Of a DNA stretch of 33,255 nt, positions 26,020-33,255 are shown in pieces (position 1 is the first letter of the stretch; every line of letters starts with the position of its first letter). The stretch spans positions 1-33,255 of the forward strand of contig JASLAX010000136.1 in assembly GCA_030146875.1 (NCBI GenBank), read 5' to 3'. The stretch comes from Longimicrobiaceae bacterium (GTDB lineage: Bacteria; Gemmatimonadota; Gemmatimonadetes; Longimicrobiales; Longimicrobiaceae). A program made the position numbers and the translations under genes. The notes beneath the pieces were generated by a model that saw only the letters and a program-made list of their open reading frames with translations, did no database searches and was not told the origin of the DNA.

Positions 26020-26163
26020 GTGGAAGAACGCGGCGAAGCGGGACTGCTCCAGCACGGGCGCGTCGTCCAGCGGGGGCGCGTACCGCAGCGAGGTCTCCAG
26101 CGCGTCGAGCGCCGCGTTCAGGTCCGTGGCGGCGGCGACGGGATCGCCGGGGAGGATCGGCAT
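26014..26163 (-). CDS. Small peptide gene, 49 residues, unknown
   Basis: Starts at ATG 26163 with one of the best Shine-Dalgarno sequences in the window (AGGAGATCCCATG), so it is very likely translated. The peptide begins MPILPGDP, has a helical middle (AAATDLNAALDALETSL, about residues 10-26) and ends in an aromatic SRFAAFFHS. It has no cysteine, no signal peptide and no membrane segment. No family is recognised. It lies 85 bp after the sirtuin stop and 77 bp before a SunS-like glycosyltransferase. It could be a modified-peptide precursor, a small regulator or a partner of a neighbour; the sequence does not decide. Confidence 0.6.
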   Translation of the reverse strand: MPILPGDPVAAATDLNAALDALETSLRYAPPLDDAPVLEQSRFAAFFHS

Positions 26164-26248
26164 GGGATCTCCTGTGCGTGAGGGGAGGCTGCGTCCGGTG
26201 GCGGGAAACGTCGGACCCGCGCAAGGTGGGGGTGCGCGGCGGACGGCG

Positions 26249-27046
26249 TCAAGGACGCTCTCCACCCCCGGCCGCGGGAAGCCCCTTCGCCGCGCGGAGG
26301 GCGGCGAGCAGCTTGGGCAGCACGTCGCCCGCCGGGCCCTGCAGGAAGACGTCCGCCAGTGGGGTGACGTCGCTGGGCTCCGGGTTGACCTCGATCACCC
26401 GCGCTCCCCCCCGCCGGGCGACGAGCGGGAGCTCCGCGGCGGGCCAGACGGTGCCCGAGGTGCCCACCACGAGCAGCACGTCGCACCCCTCCGCCGCCGC
26501 CCAGGCGCGCTCCACGGCCTTCGCCGGCAGCATCTCCCCGAACCAGACCACGTCCGGCCGCAACGGCGATCCGCAGCGCGGGCACGGCGGCGGGTCCTGC
26601 TCGCCCTCCGCCTCGGGCGGAGGGGGAAGCTCCCCGTCGAACGGGTGGCCGGCGTCCAGGCACTTCGCGCGCAGGATGTTGCCGTGCAGCTCCACCACGT
26701 CCGCCGACCCCGCCGCGCGGTGCAGCCCGTCCACGTTCTGCGTGACGACCAGGAGCGAGGGGACGACGCCCTCCATCTCCGCGAGCGCGACGTGCCCCGC
26801 GTGCGGCGACGCCTGCCCGATCCGCCGCCGGCGCGACGCGTACCAGCTCCACACGCGGCGCGGGCTGGCGCGGAACCCCTCCTCCGTCGCCAGCTCCTGG
26901 GGGTCGAAGCGCGCCCACAGCCCCTCCATGGCGTCGCGGAAGGTGGGGATCCCGCTCTCCCGCGACATCCCCGCGCCGGTGGAGGCGACCACGCGCTCCG
27001 CCCTCGCCAGCCACTCGACGGCGCGCGCCAGCCCCTCCGGCGTCAC
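26249..27046 (-). CDS. cobB: NAD-dependent protein deacylase, SIRT5/CobB class
   Basis: 265-residue sirtuin that removes acyl groups from lysine using NAD+. Motifs: GAGMSRESGIPTFRD (residues 24-38), TQNVDGLH (102-109), catalytic His121 in LHGN, GTSGTVWPAAELP and NPEPS. Tyr69 and Arg72 form the YxxR motif typical of desuccinylases/demalonylases. The zinc site is unusual: C155-x2-C158 is clear, but the first pair has only C129 (CLDAGH), so Asp or His may replace a cysteine. GTG 27046 follows GGGGAGG and overlaps the stop of a small upstream ORF (GTGA). A peptide gene and a glycosyltransferase gene follow on the same strand. Confidence 0.9.
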   Translation of the reverse strand: MTPEGLARAVEWLARAERVVASTGAGMSRESGIPTFRDAMEGLWARFDPQELATEEGFRASPRRVWSWYASRRRRIGQASPHAGHVALAEMEGVVPSLLVVTQNVDGLHRAAGSADVVELHGNILRAKCLDAGHPFDGELPPPPEAEGEQDPPPCPRCGSPLRPDVVWFGEMLPAKAVERAWAAAEGCDVLLVVGTSGTVWPAAELPLVARRGGARVIEVNPEPSDVTPLADVFLQGPAGDVLPKLLAALRAAKGLPAAGGGERP

Positions 27047-27150
27047 GCGCCCTCCCCGCGAAGCTCGGCGACCATCTCGCTCGGCCCGAGGAAGCAGGCG
27101 TCCATCACGTGGAGGACGACGCCCTCCCCACCGTCGTGGGCATCAGCCAC
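27043..27150 (-). CDS. Micro-ORF, 35 residues, coupled to sirtuin
   Basis: Starts at GTG 27150 (GGAGG nine bases upstream) and ends at 27043. Its start overlaps the amidohydrolase stop and its stop overlaps the sirtuin GTG (GTGA). The peptide begins MADAHDGGEG, has a hydrophobic middle (VVLHVMDACFLG) and ends AELRGEGA. It bridges two genes with overlaps at both ends, which suggests translational coupling, but it is too short to judge by composition. It could be only a coupling device. Confidence 0.4.
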   Translation of the reverse strand: MADAHDGGEGVVLHVMDACFLGPSEMVAELRGEGA

Positions 27151-28720
27151 GGTGCACCACCTCCCCCCCGACCATCGTCAGCACGCAGCGCATCCCCCGC
27201 ACCTCCTCCGGAGTCGCCTCCAGCGGATCCACGTCCCACGCGGCCAGGTCGGCGTCGTAGCCGGGGAGCAGGCGTCCGCGGCGGCCGGACTCGCCGGACG
27301 CGGCGGCGGGGCCCTCGGTGTATGCGCGCAGCGCCTCCTCCGCGGAGAGGGCGTGCTCGGGCCACCATCCCTCCGCCGGGTCGCCGTCCCACGTCGTCCT
27401 CTTGCGGCCGGCGTAGAGGCCGGGGCGCGGGTCGGCCGTCTCCACCGGCACGTCGGAGCCGAAGGCCAGCGTCATCCCGCCGCGCAGGAGGGGCGCGAAG
27501 GCGTACGCCCCGCGCGACCTCTCCGTTCCCCAGTGCCGGTCCGCGGCGGGGATGTCGGAGAGCAGGTGCACCGGCTGCATGGACGCCACGATCCCCGACC
27601 GCGCCGCCCGCTCCCAACGGTCCGGCGCGCAGAGCTGCAAGTGCTCGATCCGGTGCGGCATCGCCGCGGGCGCGGGGACGGCGGAGAGGACGTCGAGGGC
27701 CAGGTCCACCGCCGCGTCGCCGATCGCGTGCACGGTGCAGGAGATGCCGGCGGCGCTCGCACGCTCCGCCGCGGCGCGGAACTCGTCGGGGGGGAGGGTG
27801 GAGATGCCGCGCTCGTCGGGCGTCCCCTCGTAGGGCTCGCGCAGCCAGGCGGTGCGGGAGCCCAGGGCGCCGTCCAGGAACATCTTCACCCCGCCGATGC
27901 GGATCCACTCGCCGCCGAAGCCGCTGCGGAGACCGCTGGCGATCGCGGCGTCGAGGCGAGGGAGGGAGATGGCCTGCAGCACGCGGAGGCGCAGGCCGCC
28001 CGCGGCGCGCATCCTCTCGAAGTCCTCCAGCCCGGTGGGCTCCACGGAGTGGACGCCCGTCACGCCCCACGCGTGGAGGGCCCGCTGCGCGTCCGCCAGC
28101 GCGTCCTGCACCTCCGCCTCGCCGGGCTCGGGAAGGTGCGCCTCCGCCAGCCGCATCGCCGTCTCCTTCAGGATCCCCGTGGGCTCGCCGTCCTCGCCGC
28201 GCACGATCTCCCCGCCGTCCGGGTCCGGCGTGTCGCGCCCGATGCCGCAGAGGCGCAGCGCCGCCGTGCTCAGCCACGCGGCGTGGATGTCGTGGCTCTG
28301 CAGGTAGACCGGGCGCCCGGGGGCTACGGCGTCGAGCGCGCCGCGGTCCGGCAGCCCGCCCCAGCGGTGCAGGTCCCACCCCAGGCCGCGGATCCACCCC
28401 TCGCCCGCGGACGCGGCGGCGCGGACGCGCTCCAGGCCCTCCCCCAGCGTCCGCGCGTCGTGAAGCTCCACGCGCCGGCGCGAGAGCGCCCAGGCGGTGG
28501 GGTGCGTGTGCGCGTCGGTGATCCCCGGCGTGACCACGGCGTGCGGGAGGCGCTCCAGGCGGGCGCCGGGAAGGGCGAGGCGGCGGACGTCGTCCTCCGC
28601 GCCCGCGGCGGCGATCCGCCCCGCGCGGACCAGGACGGCCTGCACGGGGGCGGCGTCGCCCAGCAGGTGGATGCGGCGGGCGACCAGGACCAGGTCGGGG
28701 GACAGGACGGGGTCGTGCAT
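27143..28720 (-). CDS. Amidohydrolase family 3 protein (YtcJ-like)
   Basis: 525-residue metal-dependent hydrolase of the Amidohydro_3 family (N-substituted formamide deformylase, exoenzyme-regulatory AepA and YtcJ relatives). Visible: composite N-terminal strand domain, ITDAHTHP with H71-x-H73, LQSHDIHAAW, the GGVKMFLDGALGSRTA segment with the bridging lysine, HAIGDAAVDLAL, MPHRIEHLQL, FGSDVPVE with the catalytic Asp, and a C-terminal G-x-DADLAAWDVDP. Substrate is unknown. ATG 28720 was chosen at the start of homology; in-frame codons upstream encode a Pro/Ala-rich stretch. It is the first gene of the run with the sirtuin, and is divergent from rnd. Confidence 0.88.
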   Translation of the reverse strand: MHDPVLSPDLVLVARRIHLLGDAAPVQAVLVRAGRIAAAGAEDDVRRLALPGARLERLPHAVVTPGITDAHTHPTAWALSRRRVELHDARTLGEGLERVRAAASAGEGWIRGLGWDLHRWGGLPDRGALDAVAPGRPVYLQSHDIHAAWLSTAALRLCGIGRDTPDPDGGEIVRGEDGEPTGILKETAMRLAEAHLPEPGEAEVQDALADAQRALHAWGVTGVHSVEPTGLEDFERMRAAGGLRLRVLQAISLPRLDAAIASGLRSGFGGEWIRIGGVKMFLDGALGSRTAWLREPYEGTPDERGISTLPPDEFRAAAERASAAGISCTVHAIGDAAVDLALDVLSAVPAPAAMPHRIEHLQLCAPDRWERAARSGIVASMQPVHLLSDIPAADRHWGTERSRGAYAFAPLLRGGMTLAFGSDVPVETADPRPGLYAGRKRTTWDGDPAEGWWPEHALSAEEALRAYTEGPAAASGESGRRGRLLPGYDADLAAWDVDPLEATPEEVRGMRCVLTMVGGEVVHRG

Positions 28721-28854
28721 GGGGCGCCGGGCGGGTGCAGGGCGTGGGCCAGGGGGAGCGGCGCAAGATGGGGAGGGGGCGGAGGGGGGCACAATGGGCC
28801 CCGTCGCGACGGCCGGCGGCGGAGAGGCGGGGAGCGGGGCGGCGAACGCGACCC

Positions 28855-28883
28855 TTGCGGCCCCCCGCCGCGGCGGCGATTAT
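28855..28883 (+). promoter_or_regulatory. Possible promoter of rnd
   Basis: TTGCGG (28855-28860), 17 bp, GATTAT (28878-28883), 24 bp before the ATG. Four of six bases match the -10 consensus. The leader would be short and has no Shine-Dalgarno sequence. Confidence 0.35.
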
Positions 28884-28907
28884 CCCGCAACCTCTGGCCT
28901 GGGCCCA

Positions 28908-30041
28908 ATGGACTACCGATACATCGACACCCCCGAGCAGCTTCGCCAGGTCGTGGACTCCCTCCGCGACCTGCCCCTGATCGCGGCCGACACCGAGGCG
29001 GCGGGCTACCACCGCTACTTCGACCGGCTGTCGCTGATCCAGCTCTCCTCGCGCGACGAGCACTTCCTGATCGACCCGCTGGCCATCGAGGACATGGCTC
29101 CCCTGGCGGAGCTCTTCGAGGACCCGGGGATCGAGAAGATCTTCCACGACGCCGACTACGACCTGCGCATCCTGGACCGCGACGCCGGCCTGGCGCTGGC
29201 GAACCTGTTCGACACGCAGATCGCGGCGGCCTTCCTGGGCGAGCGCTCGCTGGGGCTGGGCAACATCGTGGAGAAGTACCTGGGGATGAAGCTCCCCAAG
29301 GAGTTCCAGCGCGCCGACTGGGCCGAGCGCCCGCTCTCGGAGGGGATGAAGCAGTACGCCGCCACCGACACGGCGCACCTCCCCGCCCTGCGCGACCGGC
29401 TGCGCGAGGAGCTGGAGGCGAAGGGCCGCATGGAGTGGGCCGACGAGGAGTTCCGCCGCCGGGAGACCACGCGCTGGACCGACAGCGGCGAGGACGGGCG
29501 CGAGGCCTTCATGAAGATGAAGGGCGCCCGCGACCTGAACCCGCGCGGGCTCGCCATCCTGCGCGAGCTGCACGGGTGGCGCGAGAAGGTGGCCGAGGAG
29601 CGCGACCAGGCCACCTTCCGCGTGCTGGGGAACCAGACCATGCTGGAGCTCTCCGCCCGCCCGCCGCAGGGCGAGACGGAGCTGTCGTCGTACACGGGGA
29701 TCTCCGAGGGGCTGGCGCAGCGGCGCGGGCGCGAGCTGCTGGGCGCCATCCGCCGGGGGCTGGCGGTGCCCGAGGAGGAGCTCCCCCGCTTCCCCCCCGC
29801 CAAGCGGTGGGACCGCGACCCGGAGCTGGAGGCGCGGGTGGAGGCGCTGAAGTCCGCCCGGAACTCGCGCGCCGACGCGCTGGACCTGGACGCCGGCTTC
29901 CTGATGTCGCGCGCGCTGCTGGAGGAGGTGGGCCGCGCGAAGCCCGGCACGCCGCAGGAGCTGGCGGCGGTGCCCGGCGTGCGGCGCTGGCAGGTGGAGG
30001 CGATCGGCGAAGCCCTCCTCGCGGTGCTGAAGCGGAAGTGA
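28908..30041 (+). CDS. rnd: Ribonuclease D (DEDD exonuclease with HRDC domain)
   Basis: 377-residue 3'-5' exoribonuclease that trims structured RNA such as tRNA precursors. The exonuclease domain (about residues 1-175) shows the DEDDy residues: D28 and E30 in AADTEAAGY, D85 in HDADYDL, and Y150-x3-D154 in QYAATDTAHL. An HRDC domain follows (about 210-290, LAILRELHGWREKVAEERDQATFRVL), with a further helical C-terminal part as in E. coli RNase D. ATG 28908 begins exactly at the family start. The short leader lacks a ribosome binding site, so translation may be leaderless-like. The small gene at 30092 follows 50 bp later. Confidence 0.93.
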   Translation: MDYRYIDTPEQLRQVVDSLRDLPLIAADTEAAGYHRYFDRLSLIQLSSRDEHFLIDPLAIEDMAPLAELFEDPGIEKIFHDADYDLRILDRDAGLALANLFDTQIAAAFLGERSLGLGNIVEKYLGMKLPKEFQRADWAERPLSEGMKQYAATDTAHLPALRDRLREELEAKGRMEWADEEFRRRETTRWTDSGEDGREAFMKMKGARDLNPRGLAILRELHGWREKVAEERDQATFRVLGNQTMLELSARPPQGETELSSYTGISEGLAQRRGRELLGAIRRGLAVPEEELPRFPPAKRWDRDPELEARVEALKSARNSRADALDLDAGFLMSRALLEEVGRAKPGTPQELAAVPGVRRWQVEAIGEALLAVLKRK

Positions 30042-30091
30042 TACCTTCCCGCCCCCACGAGCCGAACGACGCGAGCCCGACGGAAGAGAAG

Positions 30092-30340
30092 ATGCGCGAG
30101 ATCACCGACAAGCGCGGCCGCACCTGGACCGCGTTCGCCCAGCCCACCATGGTGGCGCACATGCGCAGCGGCGCCCTGCTGGCCTTCCGCGCCGCCGACG
30201 ACCCGACGGTGCAGGTCCCGGCGTCGCCGCCGGTGGACTGGAACTCGCTGGTCGCCGCCGAAGCGGCCATCAACACCATGGGCGACCTGGAGCTGAAGCG
30301 CCGGATCGAGTGGGCCAAGACCGCCGCCGGCATCGCCTGA
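30092..30340 (+). CDS. Hypothetical protein, 82 residues
   Basis: Soluble small protein starting at ATG 30092 with a purine-rich GGAAGAGAAG before it. It begins MREITDKRGRTWTAF, with strands (GRTWTAF, ALLAFRA) followed by a helical end (LVAAEAAINTMGDLELKRRIEWAKTAA, cited by parts). No family is recognised, but its composition and ribosome binding site indicate a real gene. It follows rnd by 50 bp and ends before a strong terminator, so it is probably co-transcribed with rnd. Confidence 0.7.
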   Translation: MREITDKRGRTWTAFAQPTMVAHMRSGALLAFRAADDPTVQVPASPPVDWNSLVAAEAAINTMGDLELKRRIEWAKTAAGIA

Positions 30341-30364
30341 CCGCCCCGTCGGTCCGAGAACGGA

Positions 30365-30398
30365 GAAGGGGTGGACGGCATGGGCCGTCCACCCCTTC
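30365..30398 (+). terminator. Strong hairpin terminator after rnd and the 82-residue gene
   Basis: 15-bp perfect stem GAAGGGGTGGACGGC (30365-30379) / GCCGTCCACCCCTTC (30384-30398), loop ATGG, followed by GTCTTC. It begins 24 bp past the stop codon. Confidence 0.8.
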
Positions 30399-30436
30399 GT
30401 CTTCCCGCACCGAGGCGCGTCGATGCGCCCTCCAGA

Positions 30437-30459
30437 ACCGATTGCGGTGCAAAATCGGT
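30437..30459 (+). promoter_or_regulatory. Inverted repeat upstream of the RibD/DHFR-fold gene
   Basis: ACCGATT (30437-30443) and AATCGGT (30453-30459), 9 bp apart, with inner TTGC/GCAA also paired. It lies 73 bp before the ATG and could be an operator. No convincing -10 was found beside it. Confidence 0.35.
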
Positions 30460-30532
30460 CGTCCTAGGTTGCACTCGACTCTATCGCGCGATCAGGACGT
30501 CGCGGACGTGCCTCTCAGGAAAGGACGTGGGG

Positions 30533-31105
<573 letters not shown>

Positions 31106-31130
31106 GACCCACCGCCCTCTCCGTCGCCGT

Positions 31131-31165
31131 TCTCCGCGTCTCCGCGTCCTCCGCGTCTCCGCGTG
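31131..31165. repeat. TCCGCGT tandem units
   Basis: TCTCCGCG, TCTCCGCG, TCCTCCGCG and TCTCCGCG units, each followed by T, in a row. Their reverse complement (CGCGGAG) occurs in the inverted repeat at 3450-3511 and near 32935. It lies in the 171-bp gap between the DHFR-fold gene and xseB. Confidence 0.6.
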
Positions 31166-31276
31166 CAATCCGTCCCCCGTCCTTCTCACCGACGGTGGAG
31201 GAGACCGCGCGCAGCCCTCGCGCCCTCCCGCGCCTGCGCGTGAGCCCCCCGCCGGTACCCGCCCTCCGACCGAAGG

Positions 31277-31552
31277 CTAGCGCGCGACCGGAGCGGGACG
31301 CGGCTCCAGCGAGACCTCGCCCTGCACCGACTCCACGAGCTGATCGATCCGCAGGATGGACTCGCGGATGATCCGCCGGGCGGAGACCACGTTCTGGCAG
31401 CCCTCCACGTAGAGAGACATCTGGTCCTCCAGCTCCAGGTCGCCCGCGTCCAGGCGGCGGACGATCTGGTCCAGGCGTCCCAGGCAGGCGGCCAGGCGCG
31501 GCGCCCCGCCGTCCTCCCCCGTCGAAAGCTCCGTCTCAGCCGGCGTCGACAT
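31277..31552 (-). CDS. xseB: Exodeoxyribonuclease VII small subunit
   Basis: 91-residue small subunit. After a variable N-terminus it shows the family helix pair: LGRLDQIVRRLDAGDLELEDQMSLYVEGCQ (cited by parts: RLDQIVRRLDAGDLELED, MSLYVEG). It binds XseA to form the nuclease that degrades single-stranded DNA. ATG 31552 lies 17 bp inside the end of xseA, so the genes overlap (31536-31552) and translation is probably coupled. Its C-terminus (SLEPRPAPVAR) is a little longer than in E. coli. Confidence 0.92.
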   Translation of the reverse strand: MSTPAETELSTGEDGGAPRLAACLGRLDQIVRRLDAGDLELEDQMSLYVEGCQNVVSARRIIRESILRIDQLVESVQGEVSLEPRPAPVAR

Positions 31553-32834
31553 CGGGCTCCTCCATCGTCTCCTCGGGGTGTACCTCGTCCACCGTCGCCC
31601 CCACGCGCCCGTGCTGGAGCTGCACGCTCAGCCGGTCGCCGGGGGAGAGGGCGGACGCGTCTCGCACCAGCCGGCCGTCCCCGTCCGTCGCCACCGCGTA
31701 GCCGCGCCGCAGCGAGGCCAGGGGCGAGAGCGCCTCAAGGTGCCCGGCCAGGCCCAGCATCCGCTGCCGCTGGAGCCTCGCCCGCTCCCGCGCGGCCCGC
31801 GTCATCCGGTCGAACGCCGTCTCCACCTCGCGCTCGGCGCGGTCCAGGTGGCGCCGGATCGACGCCTCCATCACCCGCGGCGCCGCCTCCACCTCCGCCT
31901 CCCAGCGCTCCAGCCGGCCCCGCACGGACGCCGCCATGGCGTCCGGGAGCCCGTCCACCCAGCGCCGCAGCTCCTCCCCGTCCGGCACCGCCCGCTCCGC
32001 CGCGACCGAGGGCGTGGCGGCGCGGACGTCGGCCACGAGATCGGCGACCGTGAAGTCCGTCTCGTGCCCCACGGCGCTGATCACCGGCACGGGGCAGGAG
32101 GCGATGGCGCGCGCCACCGGCTCCTCGTTGAACGGCCACAGCTCCGCCATGGACCCGCCGCCGCGCCCCACGATCAGCACGTCCGCGCAGCTCCGCCGCG
32201 CGAAGAGGCCGATGGCGCGGGCGATGTCGTCCGCCGCGCCGTCGCCCTGCACGCGGCACGGGGACAGGACCAGGCGCGTCCACGGCGCGCGCCGCTCGAT
32301 CACCCGCGCGATGTCGTGGAAGACGGCGCCCTCGCCCGAGGTGACCACGCCGACGCAGGCGGGGTGCGTGGGGAGGGGGCGCTTCCGCGAGGCGTCCAGC
32401 AGGCCCTCCGCCCCCAGCTTCCGCTTCAGCTCCTCGACCGCCAGGTGCCAGAGCCCGCCCGCGTCGGTGGACTCCAGCCGCTCCACCTGGAGCTGCAGCG
32501 TGCCGCGCGCGGGATACGCCGTCACCGCGCCGAAGACCTCCACCTCCATCCCGTTGCGCGGCAGCATGGGGAGCCGCGCCGCCTCGGCGCGGAACAGGAC
32601 GCACGAGAGCTGCGCCTTCTCGTCCCGCAGCGAGAAGTAGCAGTGGCCCGACGCGGCGCGCGTCCACCCGCTCACCTCGCCCCGGATCCAGACGGGCTTG
32701 ACGCTCTGGTCCAGGATGGCGCGGACGCGCTCCAGCACCTTGCTGACGCTGAACGACTTCCGCGCCGGCGCGGCGGTCGCGGCGACGGGAACGGCGGAGA
32801 GGGCGGGGAGACGCGGGACCGGGTGCGCGGACAT
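31536..32834 (-). CDS. xseA: Exodeoxyribonuclease VII large subunit
   Basis: 432-residue catalytic subunit of exonuclease VII. N-terminal OB fold (about residues 25-125: SVSKVLERVRAILD, WIRGEVSGWTRAASGHCYFSLRD), then the catalytic domain (about 130-345) with GVVTSGEGAVFHDI, VIVGRGGGSMAELWPFNEE and the GHETDFTVADLVADVRAATPS segment, then coiled-coil helices (about 300-390) and a C-terminal segment. ATG 32834 has an AGGAG 12 bp upstream; an in-frame open stretch further upstream lacks homology. The family length is about 400-460, so it is complete. Confidence 0.94.
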   Translation of the reverse strand: MSAHPVPRLPALSAVPVAATAAPARKSFSVSKVLERVRAILDQSVKPVWIRGEVSGWTRAASGHCYFSLRDEKAQLSCVLFRAEAARLPMLPRNGMEVEVFGAVTAYPARGTLQLQVERLESTDAGGLWHLAVEELKRKLGAEGLLDASRKRPLPTHPACVGVVTSGEGAVFHDIARVIERRAPWTRLVLSPCRVQGDGAADDIARAIGLFARRSCADVLIVGRGGGSMAELWPFNEEPVARAIASCPVPVISAVGHETDFTVADLVADVRAATPSVAAERAVPDGEELRRWVDGLPDAMAASVRGRLERWEAEVEAAPRVMEASIRRHLDRAEREVETAFDRMTRAARERARLQRQRMLGLAGHLEALSPLASLRRGYAVATDGDGRLVRDASALSPGDRLSVQLQHGRVGATVDEVHPEETMEEPDVDAG

Positions 32835-33136
32835 GCGGCGCGTGCGCTCCTGGGCGCGGGGGAACGGCTGCGGAGAGTGGCTTCCCGACCTGCAAATGTA
32901 TCCGAGGAAGGCGCTTCGGTCCATCCCGCAGAGGGACGCGGAGGCACGGAAGCGGACGGCGGACGGGGATCGGCCCGGCCGCGGACGGATCCGCAGCCGG
33001 GCCGGGCGTGCGGCCGGCACCGGGCGTCCACCTCTTACCCTTCTCCTCACCAACGCTGCCCGGCCCCGGGATGTACGTCTTTGCAGAGGCGGCCGAACGG
33101 CCCGCCGCTCCGACGAAGATTCCAACGAGGCTCACG
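32835..33136. other. Divergent intergenic region between xseA and the last gene
   Basis: 302 bp that should hold the promoters of both genes. A GACGCGGAGGCACGGAAG repeat-like piece is at 32936-32953. A large hairpin, CGGCCCGGC (32971-32979) / GCCGGGCCG (32996-33004) with an inner GCGGA/TCCGC stem, lies in the middle. No confident promoter was found. Confidence 0.5.
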
Positions 33137-33255
33137 ATGAAGATCCGTGCTTTCACGATGGCGCTGGCGCTCGCCGCCGCCCCGGCCGCGATGGCCGCCC
33201 AGCAGACCCCCGCCCCCGGCCGCACCCCGCCCGCGGAGGGCGGCGCCCACGGCCG
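33137..33255 (+). CDS. Secreted protein, 3' end outside window
   Basis: ATG 33137 follows GAGG at suitable spacing. The visible 39 residues begin with a signal peptide (MKIRAFTMALALAAAPAAMA, cleavage near MAA-QQ) and continue as Thr/Pro/Gly-rich sequence. The gene runs off the right edge, so its function cannot be judged. Confidence 0.75.
   Translation, partial: MKIRAFTMALALAAAPAAMAAQQTPAPGRTPPAEGGAHG

Noticed and set aside
24242..30340. An open frame of about 2000 codons on the plus strand across pyk, the glycosyltransferase, sirtuin and amidohydrolase genes
   Set aside because: It is antisense to well-supported genes and its composition (Arg/Gly/Ala/Pro-rich) is typical of G/C-rich shadow frames; only its last part (30092-30340) is a real gene.

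Overview
The window is a chromosomal segment of very high GC content (roughly 70% or more by eye), densely coded, mostly on the minus strand. The DNA between genes carries G/C-rich palindromic repeats (a CCCTCTCCCCGGGTTGGGA-type motif, GTRAA-loop hairpins, tandem TCCGCG(T) units). Together with the gene content (PspA plus a YbjN-like protein, HRDC-type RNase D, S8/PKD lipoprotein, DUF3667), this suggests a free-living Gemmatimonadota bacterium of the Longimicrobium type. That assignment is inference, since no rRNA or other marker is present. Most genes are housekeeping. No prophage, transposase, CRISPR array or tRNA was seen.

Layout. 1-3.9 kb: the end of a class A beta-lactamase-fold hydrolase, an intergenic island of four repeats, a DUF3667 membrane protein, a small hypothetical gene, a YggX-like protein with its own promoter and terminator, a hicB antitoxin gene followed by a broken hicA toxin gene, and a small lipoprotein. 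4.0-7.8 kb: a minus-strand run of YbjN-like protein, PspA, AI-2E-family permease and a DUF1611/DgcN protein, which looks like an envelope-stress group. 7.8-9.5 kb: two-subunit L-serine dehydratase (sdaAB-sdaAA) ending in a hairpin. 9.7-13.5 kb: envelope or secreted proteins (Kelch lipoprotein, two-TM protein, double-DUF4440 protein coupled to an alpha/beta hydrolase, DUF2939 protein). 13.8-16.6 kb: uvrA. 16.6-17.2 kb: a 581-bp divergent regulatory region with two striking palindromes and a terminator-like 5' leader. 17.2-19.5 kb: a subtilisin-like lipoprotein with PKD repeats and a perfect terminator.

19.5-28.7 kb is again minus strand: a lipid kinase, glucose-6-phosphate isomerase, a PhnP-like metallo-hydrolase, pyruvate kinase, a SunS-like glycosyltransferase with TPR-type repeats, a 49-residue peptide gene, a sirtuin with the desuccinylase signature, a micro-ORF and a YtcJ-like amidohydrolase. 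28.9-31.1 kb is plus strand: RNase D, an 82-residue hypothetical protein with a strong terminator, and a DHFR/RibD-fold protein. 31.3-32.8 kb: exonuclease VII (xseA-xseB, overlapping). The window ends inside a secreted-protein gene.

No clearly new system is proven. The best leads are: (1) the 49-residue peptide gene with a strong ribosome binding site, separated from a SunS-like glycosyltransferase by a 12-bp perfect hairpin and a 22-bp tandem duplication; (2) a hicA toxin gene that lost about 50 bp internally while hicB stays intact; (3) a palindromic operator inside a predicted promoter upstream of the S8 peptidase gene, plus an attenuator-like leader; (4) intergenic hairpins whose arms differ by compensatory changes between copies.
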